Assembly (NCBI GenBank): GCA_963921795.1
Contig: OY997642.1
Location: 2,168,079-2,232,078 of the forward strand
Source: Nannobrachium achirus
Lineage: Eukaryota > Chordata > Actinopteri > Myctophiformes > Myctophidae
Reading direction: 5' to 3'
Length of the DNA: 64,000 bases
Every line of letters begins with the position of its first letter. Position 1 is the first letter of the stretch. The notes under the pieces are model-generated. The model ran no database searches, had not been told where the DNA came from, and saw only the letters and a program-made list of their open reading frames with translations. Of the stretch, positions 20,331-32,135 are shown piece by piece. The position numbers and the translations under genes are program-made.

Positions 20331-23300
20331 GAGGGTAAAGTTATACATAATGGTGACATGGATTTGATGTCCTATGGTTCAGTTCTAGTCCATCATGTGT
20401 ACAACCTGTACAGTGTGATGTCCTATGGTTCAGTTCTAGTCCATCATGTGTACAACCTGTACAGTGTGTTGTCCTATGGTTCAGTTAGTCCATCATGTGT
20501 ACAACCTGTACAGTGTGTTGTCCTATGGTTCAGTTAGTCCATCATGTGTACAACCTGTACAGTGTGATGTCCTATGGTTCAGTTAGTCCATCATGTGTAC
20601 AACCTGTACAGTGTGTTGTCCTATGGTTCAGTTCTAGTCCATCATGTGTACAACCTGTACAGTGTGATGTCCTATGGTTCAGTTAGTCCATCATGTGTAC
20701 AACCTGTACAGTGTGATGTCCTATGGTTCAGTTCTAGTCCATCATGTGTACAACCTGTACAGTGTGATGTCCTATGGTTCAGTTAGTCCATCATGTGTAC
20801 AACCTGTACAGTGTGATGTCCTATGGTTCAGTTCTAGTCCATCATGTGTACAACCTGTACAGTGTGATGTCCTATGGTTCAGTTAGTCCATCATGTGTAC
20901 AACCTGTACAGTGTGATGTCCTATGGTTCAGTTAGTCCATCATGTGTACAACCTGTACAGTGTGATGTCCTATGGTTCAGTTCTAGTCCATCATGTGTAC
21001 AACCTGTACAGTGTGATGTCCTATGGTTCAGTTCTAGTCCATCATGTGTACAACCTGTACAGTGTGATGTCCTATGGTTCAGTTAGTCCATCATGTGTAC
21101 AACCTGTACAGTGTGATGTCCTATGGTTCAGTTCTAGTCCATCATGTGTACAACCTGTACAGTGTGATGTCCTATGGTTCAGTTAGTCCATCATGTGTAC
21201 AACCTGTACAGTGTGATGTCCTATGGTTCAGTTAGTCCATCATGTGTACAACCTGTACAGTGTGATGTCCTATGGTTCAGTTCTAGTCCATCATGTGTAC
21301 AACCTGTACAGTGTGATGTCCTATGGTTCAGTTCTAGTCCATCATGTGTACAACCTGTACAGTGTGTTGTCCTATGGTTCAGTTAGTCCATCATGTGTAC
21401 AACCTGTACAGTGTGTTGTCCTATGGTTCAGTTAGTCCATCATGTGTACAACCTGTACAGTGTGATGTCCTATGGTTCAGTTAGTCCATCATGTGTACAA
21501 CCTGTACAGTGTGTTGTCCTATGGTTCAGTTCTAGTCCATCATGTGTACAACCTGTACAGTGTGATGTCCTATGGTTCAGTTCTAGTCCATCATGTGTAC
21601 AACCTGTACAGTGTGATGTCCTATGGTTCAGTTCTAGTCCATCATGTGTACAACCTGTACAGTGTGATGTCCTATGGTTCAGTTAGTCCATCATGTGTAC
21701 AACCTGTACAGTGTGATGTCCTATGGTTCAGTTCTAGTCCATCATGTGTACAACCTGTACAGTGTGATGTCCTATGGTTCAGTTCTAGTCCATCATGTGT
21801 ACAACCTGTACAGTGTGATGTCCTATGGTTCAGTTAGTCCATCATGTGTACAACCTGTACAGTGTGATGTCCTATGGTTCAGTTCTAGTCCATCATGTGT
21901 ACAACCTGTACAGTGTGATGTCCTATGGTTCAGTTAGTCCATCATGTGTACAACCTGTACAGTGTGATGTCATATGGTTCAGTTCTAGTCCATCATGTGT
22001 ACAACCTGTACAGTGTGATGTCCTATGGTTCAGTTCTAGTCCATCATGTGTACAACCTGTACAGTGTGATGTCCTATGGTTCAGTTCTAGTCCATCATGT
22101 GTACAACCTGTACAGTGTGATGTCCTATGGTTCAGTTAGTCCATCATGTGTACAACCTGTACAGTGTGATGTCCTATGGTTCAGTTCTAGTCCATCATGT
22201 GTACAACCTGTACAGTGTGATGTCCTATGGTTCAGTTCTAGTCCATCATGTGTACAACCTGTACAGTGTGATGTCCTATGGTTCAGTTCTAGTCCATCAT
22301 GTGTACAACCTGTACAGTGTGTTGTCCTATGGTTCAGTTAGTCCATCATGTGTACAACCTGTACAGTGTGATGTCATATGGTTCAGTTAGTCCATCATGT
22401 GTACAACCTGTACAGTGTGATGTCCTATGGTTCAGTTCTAGTCCATCATGTGTACAACCTGTACAGTGTGATGTCCTATGGTTCAGTTCTAGTCCATCAT
22501 GTGTACAACCTGTACAGTGTGATGTCCTATGGTTCAGTTAGTCCATCATGTGTACAACCTGTACAGTGTGATGTCCTATGGTTCAGTTCTAGTCCATCAT
22601 GTGTACAACCTGTACAGTGTGATGTCATATGGTTCAGTTCTAGTCCATCATGTGTACAACCTGTACAGTGTGATGTCCTATGGTTCAGTTCTAGTCCATC
22701 ATGTGTACAACCTGTACAGTGTGATGTCCTATGGTTCAGTTCTAGTCCATCATGTGTACAACCTGTACAGTGTGATGTCCTATGGTTCAGTTCTAGTCCA
22801 TCATGTGTACAACCTGTACAGTGTGATGTCCTATGGTTCAGTTCTAGTCCATCATGTGTACAACCTGTACAGTGTGATGTCCTATGGTTCAGTTCTAGTC
22901 CATCATGTGTACAACCTGTACAGTGTGATGTCCTATGGTTCAGTTAGTCCATCATGTGTACAACCTGTACAGTGTGATGTCCTATGGTTCAGTTCTAGTC
23001 CATCATGTGTACAACCTGTACAGTGTGATGTCCTATGGTTCAGTTCTAGTCCATCATGTGTACAACCTGTACAGTGTGATGTCCTATGGTTCAGTTAGTC
23101 CATCATGTGTACAACCTGTACAGTGTGATGTCCTATGGTTCAGTTAGTCCATCATGTGTACAACCTGTACAGTGTGATGTCCTATGGTTCAGTTCTAGTC
23201 CATCATGTGTACAACCTGTACAGTGTGATGTCCTATGGTTCAGTTCTAGTCCATCATGTGTACAACCTGTACAGTGTGATGTCCTATGGTTCAGTTAGTC

Positions 23301-26300
23301 CATCATGTGTACAACCTGTACAGTGTGATGTCCTATGGTTCAGTTCTAGTCCATCATGTGTACAACCTGTACAGTGTGATGTCCTATGGTTCAGTTCTAG
23401 TCCATCATGTGTACAACCTGTACAGTGTGATGTCCTATGGTTCAGTTCTAGTCCATCATGTGTACAACCTGTACAGTGTGATGTCATATGGTTCAGTTCT
23501 AGTCCATCATGTGTACAACCTGTACAGTGTGATGTCCTATGGTTCAGTTCTAGTCCATCATGTGTACAACCTGTACAGTGTGATGTCCTATGGTTCAGTT
23601 CTAGTCCATCATGTGTACAACCTGTACAGTGTGATGTCCTATGGTTCAGTTCTAGTCCATCATGTGTACAACCTGTACAGTGTGATGTCCTATGGTTCAG
23701 TTCTAGTCCATCATGTGTACAACCTGTACAGTGTGATGTCCTATGGTTCAGTTCTAGTCCATCATGTGTACAACCTGTACAGTGTGATGTCCTATGGTTC
23801 AGTTAGTCCATCATGTGTACAACCTGTACAGTGTGATGTCCTATGGTTCAGTTCTAGTCCATCATGTGTACAACCTGTACAGTGTGATGTCCTATGGTTC
23901 AGTTAGTCCATCATGTGTACAACCTGTACAGTGTGATGTCCTATGGTTCAGTTAGTCCATCATGTGTACAACCTGTACAGTGTGATGTCATATGGTTCAG
24001 TTCTAGTCCATCATGTGTACAACCTGTACAGTGTGATGTCCTATGGTTCAGTTCTAGTCCATCATGTGTACAACCTGTACAGTGTGATGTCATATGGTTC
24101 AGTTCTAGTCCATCATGTGTACAACCTGTACAGTGTGATGTCCTATGGTTCAGTTAGTCCATCATGTGTACAACCTGTACAGTGTGATGTCATATGGTTC
24201 AGTTCTAGTCCATCATGTGTACAACCTGTACAGTGTGATGTCCTATGGTTCAGTTCTAGTCCATCATGTGTACAACCTGTACAGTGTGATGTCATATGGT
24301 TCAGTTCTAGTCCATCATGTGTACAACCTGTACAGTGTGATGTCCTATGGTTCAGTTCTAGTCCATCATGTGTACAACCTGTACAGTGTGATGTCCTATG
24401 GTTCAGTTCTAGTCCATCATGTGTACAACCTGTACAGTGTGATGTCCTATGGTTCAGTTAGTCCATCATGTGTACAACCTGTACAGTGTGATGTCCTATG
24501 GTTCAGTTAGTCCATCATGTGTACAACCTGTACAGTGTGATGTCCTATGGTTCAGTTAGTCCATCATGTGTACAACCTGTACAGTGTGATGTCCTATGGT
24601 TCAGTTAGTCCATCATGTGTACAACCTGTACAGTGTGATGTCCTATGGTTCAGTTCTAGTCCATCATGTGTACAACCTGTACAGTGTGATGTCCTATGGT
24701 TCAGTTCTAGTCCATCATGTGTACAACCTGTACAGTGTGATGTCCTATGGTTCAGTTCTAGTCCATCATGTGTACAACCTGTACAGTGTGATGTCCTATG
24801 GTTCAGTTCTAGTCCATCATGTGTACAACCTGTACAGTGTGATGTCCTATGGTTCAGTTCTAGTCCATCATGTGTACAACCTGTACAGTGTGATGTCCTA
24901 TGGTTCAGTTCTAGTCCATCATGTGTACAACCTGTACAGTGTGATGTCCTATGGTTCAGTTCTAGTCCATCATGTGTACAACCTGTACAGTGTGATGTCC
25001 TATGGTTCAGTTCTAGTCCATCATGTGTACAACCTGTACAGTGTGATGTCCTATGGTTCAGTTAGTCCATCATGTGTACAACCTGTACAGTGTGATGTCC
25101 TATGGTTCAGTTCTAGTCCATCATGTGTACAACCTGTACAGTGTGATGTCCTATGGTTCAGTTCTAGTCCATCATGTGTACAACCTGTACAGTGTGATGT
25201 CATATGGTTCAGTTCTAGTCCATCATGTGTACAACCTGTACAGTGTGATGTCCTATGGTTCAGTTCTAGTCCATCATGTGTACAACCTGTACAGTGTGAT
25301 GTCCTATGGTTCAGTTCTAGTCCATCATGTGTACAACCTGTACAGTGTGATGTCCTATGGTTCAGTTCTAGTCCATCATGTGTACAACCTGTACAGTGTG
25401 ATGTCCTATGGTTCAGTTCTAGTCCATCATGTGTACAACCTGTACAGTGTGATGTCCTATGGTTCAGTTCTAGTCCATCATGTGTACAACCTGTACAGTG
25501 TGATGTCCTATGGTTCAGTTCTAGTCCATCATGTGTACAACCTGTACAGTGTGATGTCCTATGGTTCAGTTAGTCCATCATGTGTACAACCTGTACAGTG
25601 TGATGTCCTATGGTTCAGTTAGTCCATCATGTGTACAACCTGTACAGTGTGATGTCCTATGGTTCAGTTCTAGTCCATCATGTGTACAACCTGTACAGTG
25701 TGTTGTCCTATGGTTCAGTTCTAGTCCATCATGTGTACAACCTGTACAGTGTGATGTCCTATGGTTCAGTTCTAGTCCATCATGTGTACAACCTGTACAG
25801 TGTGATGTCATATGGTTCAGTTAGTCCATCATGTGTACAACCTGTACAGTGTGATGTCCTATGGTTCAGTTCTAGTCCATCATGTGTACAACCTGTACAG
25901 TGTGTTGTCCTATGGTTCAGTTCTAGTCCATCATGTGTACAACCTGTACAGTGTGATGTCCTATGGTTCAGTTAGTCCATCATGTGTACAACCTGTACAG
26001 TGTGATGTCCTATGGTTCAGTTCTAGTCCATCATGTGTACAACCTGTACAGTGTGATGTCCTATGGTTCAGTTAGTCCATCATGTGTACAACCTGTACAG
26101 TGTGATGTCATATGGTTCAGTTCTAGTCCATCATGTGTACAACCTGTACAGTGTGATGTCCTATGGTTCAGTTCTAGTCCATCATGTGTACAACCTGTAC
26201 AGTGTGATGTCCTATGGTTCAGTTCTAGTCCATCATGTGTACAACCTGTACAGTGTGATGTCCTATGGTTCAGTTCTAGTCCATCATGTGTACAACCTGT

Positions 26301-26624
26301 ACAGTGTGATGTCCTATGGTTCAGTTCTAGTCCATCATGTGTACAACCTGTACAGTGTGATGTCCTATGGTTCAGTTCTAGTCCATCATGTGTACAACCT
26401 GTACAGTGTGATGTCCTATGGTTCAGTTCTAGTCCATCATGTGTACAACCTGTACAGTGTGATGTCCTATGGTTCAGTTAGTCCATCATGTGTACAACCT
26501 GTACAGTGTGATGTCCTATGGTTCAGTTCTAGTCCATCATGTGTACAACCTGTACAGTGTGTTTCTGTGTGATAATAAACACCAGTGGATGTCTGTGATG
26601 ATGAGTGGACCTGACAGGACCTGA
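20331..26624 (+). pseudogene. possible diverged RPP40-like terminal exon expanded by an internal minisatellite
   Basis: A splice-acceptor-like ttcattacag at 20321-20330 is followed by an open frame ILEGKVIHNGDMDLMSYGS. On the far side of the array, the frame continuing HHVYNLYSVFLCDNKHQW and then MSVMMSGPDRT ends at TGA 26622-26624. The tail LYSV-(V/F)L-(x)-D-(x)-W-M-x-M-M-x-GP resembles the RPP40 C-terminus (LYSLVLFED, YWMMMMTGP) encoded at 18207-18266. This suggests a third, older copy of that exon end. The similarity is short and may be chance; I infer it is non-functional because of frame-breaking repeat units. Confidence 0.35.
20371..26562 (+). repeat. 49/51-bp minisatellite, about 120 copies
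   Basis: Unit tccatcatgtgtacaacctg, tacagtgtgatgtcctatgg, ttcagttctag (51 bp) mixed with a form lacking ct (ttcagttag, 49 bp). Minor variants have gttgtcc or gtcatat. The 51-bp units are 17 codons and stay open in several frames. Every 49-bp unit shifts the frame, and gttag closes the frame reading VLWFS. Long open frames on both strands are produced by the repeat itself. Confidence 0.97.
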
Positions 26625-28060
26625 AACACTTGACTTGGACAGAAACTTTACATTTAGTTTTAGTTTTAGTCAGCCCAGCCCAGATGACAGTGAAGTTACA
26701 AGTTAAGGCCTTTTCAGACCTTTGTAATACTTAAAAAGAAATAAAAATATCAAATAAAAGACCTTTACTGCATCAAAGGTAATCAACACATTATACTATA
26801 AGAACTAGTAACTCTTAGGCCAAATTGTCAAATAATATAAGAAAGGCAACAATTTGAAAAATAGCCGATCTACAAGCAATGCCTGGAATCCAGCAGGCCT
26901 TTTTGGCCATATAATGTCAGCCACCGAATAGTTTGTCTCTTTCACACCAATTTTGATAAAACCGTACAGATTAGTTGTGGGTCAAAATCCCAGTAGATCA
27001 GCTGTTTCTGAATCTGAAACACTCTGACCAGCAGACAGAATGCTAACCTCGGTGTAGGCCTACACCAGAGTGACAGGTAGATCAGAGTAGGCCTACACCA
27101 GAGTGACAGGTAGGCTACAGCTGTTGTAAACCTTCATGTTGATGAGCAAGAACCCAAAGACGATGTTATAAAACTATTTGTCACATCCACTAAATTCACC
27201 TTTAATATCATCACTAGAGTAGAACTCTTTCTCTCTCTCGTAAACTCACTGATACTGTACTTCATATAAGAGTGTCGCACAAAAGTAGTGAAAATCTGCA
27301 AAAATAATTTGAAAACAAATTTAAGAACATGAAAGTTGTTACATCTGGGTTTATAAATATTTAATCAATGAAAGGTATAATTAACTAAAGCTTGGGACTA
27401 AATAATAACTATAATGGATCCATTAGAAAACAGCTTCATTACAGATCCTGAACAGTGAGAGTTTTGAACATCCAAGGTTTACTCCTCCAGACAGATCATC
27501 ATATGAACCATCCTGACATTGATAACATTTTACAACTGTTGGGTTGAGTAAAGGCTTTCTTTATTTTTTACACAGCTTGTTACAATTTATTTAACACAAT
27601 ACTATCCACCTACAGTAGCATAAAAAAAAGAAAACACTTCAAAAGAAAATGTGACAAAAAGAACCTCTTTGAGTGTAACATTTTCACATTAAATTAGTAA
27701 AGTGGGCAGGTTTGTTTGCATTGATGCTGTTGCCTTCGATTGAACCTGCAATCATTCCAAGACCACATGTGATGCGGTACACTTCTAAACATGTTGGCAT
27801 TGAACCTGTGGCATTCTGTGTGCGGTACACTTCAAACATATGGCAGTTTTTAATCCAGGGGTTGTGGACATTTTTGTCAAAATTCAATTTTTGCCACGGA
27901 TACGAGAGTTTACAAATGGAGCCTCACAGGTCCATTTGGTTCCATTTGTACCCTCACAGTTAAGGAGGTCCTTGCAAAATAAAACATTTGAAAACCACTA
28001 GTACTATAGGACTCACAATGTGACATAGTGTCATAGTAAATCAGTGTCATACATATTGTG
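26625..28060. other. intergenic sequence between RPP40 and LYRM4
   Basis: Two convergent genes are separated here. I see half of a shared hairpin (about 26855-26877), a short duplicated segment (gtaggcctacaccagagtga, 27053-27115), an AT-rich stretch, and the word ggtccatttggttccatttg at about 27930. No gene is recognisable. Confidence 0.4.
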
Positions 28061-28062
28061 AA

Positions 28063-28628
28063 CAGGGTTCCCACGGTCATGAAATTCCTGGAAATATTTT
28101 GAAATTAGAAAAATATTTTTCCAGTACTGGAAAGGTTTTGGAATTGATCAAGCGTCCTGGAAGGTCCTGGAAAAAATAGCTATGCATTGTCTTTGGTTAT
28201 TGATTTTGTTAATAATACCTCTGAAATGACAAATTAAACATGGGCCAAATTGTCAAATATTAGAGGCAGAAATTTTGCAAATAGCCGATTGTGAAAATAG
28301 CGATCTACATGCTCACAACGCCTCGCAACCGCGAGGCGTTGTGAGCATGTAGATCTGCTATTTTCACAATAGAACCTTGTTATACAAAATTCCTCAACTC
28401 TTAGTGCTCGTCAGGGTGGGGGGGTCCCCAGTTAAAACATGATTATTTTGGGGGTCACAGCCTGAAAAGGTTGAGAACCACTGCCATACACTAGCTGTCT
28501 TTGGGCATTGCGCATAGGAGTAAGCGACTCGTTACTGAGCTGAATTATTGTTATATAGTCCTGGAAATTGGGTTAAATATTCTGGAAAAGTTTTGGAAAT
28601 TAATTGTTAAAAATGGGTGGGAACCCTG
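28063..28628. mobile_element. non-autonomous element (CAGGGTTCCCAC family, copy 2)
   Basis: Begins CAGGGTTCCCACGGTCATGA and ends GTGGGAACCCTG, about 90% identical to the copy at 11964-12539, including the central hairpin (28289-28372) and the embedded ggttgagaaccact motif. Confidence 0.75.
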
Positions 28629-28791
28629 TGAGAAGAAACCTGTGAGACTGACATTCACTAATTGGGTCTTAATGATTAAAATAAGAACATTATAATTCTG
28701 TGTGAAACAAAAACAATCTGACCAAGTATTTTCCCCGGACACATGTGTCTGTGTGCAGACATGTTGATGACTCCTGGTAGGATCTCTATCC

Positions 28792-29419
28792 TAGGGGTGG
28801 GCGATATGGTGATAATTATCGTTGAGACGATACAATGTCTCCACGATATGCCTTTTCAGAGGTATCCTATATGTATCCTGTTTAATCGTTAATACAGAGA
28901 TTCATTGCAGAATTCAATTTAAAACCTGCATTTTGGTCTAAATCAGTAGTTCTCAAACTTTAAAATGTCAAGGTCTCCACTTAACTCTGACAGAATACAA
29001 ATGAAACCAAATGGAACCGTAAGGGTCCATTTGGTTTCATTTGTACACTGTCACGAGTTACATACTTGTTCAAGTTCAATTTAGACGTCCCAATAGGGTG
29101 TGCCAAATGTAGTTCTAAGAGCGGCCATTTCTTGGGTAAACACAGCCTTACACAGGTGTTCTGATTAGACTATAGCATTAGTTCTATGCAATCAAACAAT
29201 TGAAACACCTGTGTTTTGACCCAAGAAATGGCCACTAAGGACTACAATTGCGTCACCGCTGGCACACACTAAAGGAACCCAGAGAGTCCAGTTTTTGTCA
29301 AGTAACTTGAAAAATTACCATAAAAACCAACATGATAAAGAATCGTGAAAGAATCGTGTATCGTGATACAGCTTGGGAAAATATCATGATATTGTATTTT
29401 TCCATATGGCCCACCCCTA
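28792..29419. mobile_element. non-autonomous hAT-type element (TAGGGGTGGGCGATATGG)
   Basis: Begins TAGGGGTGGGCGATATGGTG and ends CCATATGGCCCACCCCTA. Perfect 8-bp duplication ctctatcc (28784-28791, 29420-29427). The interior has an inverted pair around aaatggaaccgtaagggtcc. No transposase frame. Confidence 0.85.
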
Positions 29420-29515
29420 CTCTATCCTGGGTGGAATGAATTCACAGTAAAGCGCAGAACGCAGGTTAGACTGCAGAGGCAGGAGCAGAGGGTGTCATCA
29501 GGTAGGTTAGGATGG

Positions 29516-29572
29516 TTAATGATAGTCCTCCAGTATGGTCCTCTGACTGGTGTACATCTGACCCACCAACAC
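29516..29572 (-). CDS. lyrm4: LYRM4 coding exon 3 and stop
   Basis: On the minus strand acceptor cgtgtgtgcag is followed by VLVGQMYTSQRTILEDYH and TAA (29518-29516). The VxxGQxY start corresponds to the known C-terminal segment of LYRM4. The last residues differ from mammals. The acceptor is formed at the edge of a (GT)n tract and has no ordinary polypyrimidine run. Confidence 0.8.
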   Translation of the reverse strand: MLVGQMYTSQRTILEDYH

Positions 29573-29577
29573 CTGCA

Positions 29578-29623
29578 CACACGCACACGCACGCACGCAC
29601 GCACCCACGCACGCACGCACGCA

Positions 29624-29690
<67 letters not shown>
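29578..29690. repeat. (CA)n/(GCAC)n microsatellite forming the LYRM4 intron 2 acceptor region
   Basis: About 110 bp. On the transcribed (minus) strand it is a (GU)n/(GUGC)n tract ending in gcag at the exon 3 acceptor. Confidence 0.95.
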
Positions 29691-29693
<3 letters not shown>

Positions 29694-29758
29694 TTATGAC
29701 AGATCATACCCACTGAGCAATCTTTGGACTATTATATACATCTAAGATAAGTCTAAAG

Positions 29759-30204
29759 CAGGGGTCTTCAATGTTTTCAGGCCAAGGACCCCTTAGTTGA
29801 GAGAGAGATGAAGCAGGGACCCCCACAACCTGTTCATAGATTCCATATAGTTTCATTGTTTGACAGCACAATCATCAGTGTATTTTGGATTCATGTTAAT
29901 TTGTCTTTTCAGATATTTAACCACTTGAACTGTCAATACTTAATAAACTTGACCTTTCACTCTGTACTTAGTATGCTCTTTTTCCCCTCTACACCAAACC
30001 TCTTTGCTTAAAATAGCCGATCTACAAGCTCACAACGAACGCCTCGTGCTGCTATTTTTGGCTTCTCAGAATATGGACGCTAGGGTTCAAGTGGTTCATA
30101 TAAAAAGGAGAAAAAAAGTTTCTATCACACAAAGATTTGGAGGACCCCCTCTAGTAACACTGAGGACCTCCTAGGGGTCCCGGACCCCCTGTTGAAGACC
30201 CCTG
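29759..30204. mobile_element. non-autonomous hAT-type element (CAGGGGTCTTCAA family, copy 2)
   Basis: Begins CAGGGGTCTTCAATG and ends TTGAAGACCCCTG. Flanks gtctaaag and gtctaaac form an 8-bp duplication with one mismatch. Contains a shortened shared hairpin (about 30012-30060). Lies in LYRM4 intron 2. Confidence 0.8.
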
Positions 30205-30462
30205 GTCTAAACAGCCAGGATAAAACATGTGTTATAAGTTATAACTGATCTAAAAGTTTTTTTTTAGACAGCTAGGTTTAGATTAGATGTTGATTAGCTG
30301 TTTTTTAAGTGTCCACATATAGAAGTCTATGTATGGCCATTGAAAAATGATGTCGGTTTCAAAGTCTAGATAAGCCTAGTCTAAAAAACATTCACTTTTA
30401 GACCAGTTATAACTATGGGATAGAACTATTCAACATTGTAGTTATTTTATAAAGATGTAAAA

Positions 30463-30480
30463 GACGCGCGCACGCACATA

Positions 30481-30571
<91 letters not shown>
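30463..30571. repeat. (CA)n/(GCAC)n microsatellite starting at the LYRM4 exon 2 donor
   Basis: On the minus strand the exon 2 donor itself is the first GT of a long (GT)n tract: the exon ends AGACAG and the intron reads gtgtgtgtg onward. Confidence 0.95.
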
Positions 30572-30573
<2 letters not shown>

Positions 30574-30692
30574 GTCTCTTGATGAGCGCCAGACTCTCCT
30601 GTGCCTGGCTCAACAGCAGGTCCAGAGCTTTGGGGTTTTCAACCGACATGTTTTCCCGGAAACCGTCTTTGATTCTGCGCAGGGCGTACGTC
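30572..30692 (-). CDS. lyrm4: LYRM4 coding exon 2
   Basis: On the minus strand, after acceptor gtcattgcag, the frame reads (R)TYALRRIKDGFRENMSVENP to LALIKRQ, ending in phase 0 at CAG before a GT-repeat donor. RTYAxRRIxDxFREN is the signature of LYRM4. Confidence 0.9.
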
Positions 30693-31035
30693 CTGCAATG
30701 ACACATTTAAACATGGGAACATTATCCAGTGTTACAGTCCTGCAATGACACATTTAAACATGGGAACATTATCCAGTGTTACAGTCCTGCAACGACACAT
30801 TTAAACATGGGAACATTATCCAGTGTTACAGTCCTGCAACGACACATTTAAACATGGGAACATAATCCAGTGTTACATCCTCCAGTGTTAACAGTCCTAC
30901 AACGACACATTTAAACATGGAAACATTATCCAGTGTTACAGTCCTGAAACGACACATTTAAACATGGGAACATAATCCAGTGTTACAGTCCTGCAACGAC
31001 ACATTTAAACATGGGAACATAATCCAGTGTTACTG
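30693..31035 (-). repeat. 47-bp tandem repeat of the LYRM4 exon 2 acceptor, about 7 copies
   Basis: Plus-strand unit tcctgcaatgacacatttaa, acatgggaacattatccagt, gttacag (47 bp). On the gene strand each unit ends in a 3' splice-site-like tgtcattgcag or tgtcgttgcag followed by the GGA that opens exon 2. One copy has ttcag. A partial extra unit is at about 30872-30895. Confidence 0.92.
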
Positions 31036-31048
31036 TACATCTTAACTC

Positions 31049-31200
31049 TATTCAATTCAATTCAATTTTATTAAAGTGTCAAATCATAACAAGTTATCTC
31101 AAGACACTTTACAAAGGCTAAAGAGCCATGAGAGAGAGAGAGGGAGAAACATTGAACTCTACAAAGGTTTTTAAACAAAAGTGACATGAAACAGAAAACA
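31049..31200 (-). mobile_element. LINE 3'-end fragment
   Basis: ttcaattcaattttattaaa followed by caaatcataacaagttatct and agacactttacaaaggc is a widespread fish LINE 3' tail, read here in reverse. The related tail at 9840-9905 supports a dispersed family. 5'-truncated. Confidence 0.55.
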
Positions 31201-31311
31201 TTTGCTTCCATATTAACTTTGAGTTGTCAGGTTAAGGATTCCCCACACATTTTAATGATGACATTTCAAAACCTTTCCATAGCTTTTCCATATTATTTCA
31301 CCTCTCCTTTG

Positions 31312-32135
31312 GGGTCCATTTGGTTCCATGTGTACACTCTCAGAGTTACAGAGCTATAAGGGTCCATTTGGTTCCATGTGTACACTCTCAGAGTTACAGA
31401 GCTGTAAGGGTCCATTTGGTTCCATTTGTACACTCTCAGAGTTACAGAGCCGTAAGGGTCCATTTGGTTCCATTTGTACACTCTCAGAGTTACAGAGCCG
31501 TAAGGGTCCATTTGGTTCCATGTGTACACTCTCAGAGTTACAGAGCCGTAAGGGTCCATTTGGTTCCATTTGTACACTCTCAGAGTTACAGAGCCGTAAG
31601 GGTCCATTTGGTTCCATGTGTACACTCTCAGAGTTACAGAGCCGTAAGGGTCCATTTGGTTCCATGTGTACACTCTCAGAGTTACAGAGCCGTAAGGGTC
31701 CATTTGGTTCCATGTGTACACTCTCAGAGTTACAGAGCCGTAAGGGTCCATTTGGTTCCATTTGTACACTCTCAGAGTTACAGAGCCGTAAGGGTCCATT
31801 TGGTTCCATGTGTACACTCTCAGAGTTACAGAGCCGTAAGGGTCCATTTGGTTCCATTTGGACACTCTCAGAGTTACAGAGCTGTAAGGGTCCATTTGGT
31901 TCCATTTGTACACTCTCAGAGTTACAGAGCTGTAAGGGTCCATTTGGTTCCATTTTTGGACACTCAGAGTTACAGACCTGTAAGGGTCCATTTGGTTCCA
32001 TGTGTACACTCAGAGTTACAGAGCTGTAAGGGTCCATTTGGTTCCATTTGTACACTCTCAGAGTTACAGAGCTGTAAGGGTCCATTTGGTTCCATTTGTA
32101 CACTCTCAGAGTTACAGAGCTGTAAGGGTCATTCA
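31312..32135. repeat. 48-bp minisatellite, about 17 copies, in LYRM4 intron 1
   Basis: Unit agggtccatttggttccatt, tgtacactctcagagttaca, gagccgta (48 bp, 16 codons) with variants cgta/tgta and atttg/atgtg. The multiple-of-three period yields 230-300-residue open frames on both strands that are repeat artefacts. The gggtccatttggttccattt core also occurs singly inside mobile elements at 5747, about 19700, about 27928 and about 29022. Confidence 0.95.

Noticed and set aside
20495-26572. Dozens of open frames (VQLVHHVYNLYSV and SPSCVQPVQC repeats) as genes
   Set aside because: All are frames of the 49/51-bp minisatellite; they end wherever a 49-bp unit shifts frame.
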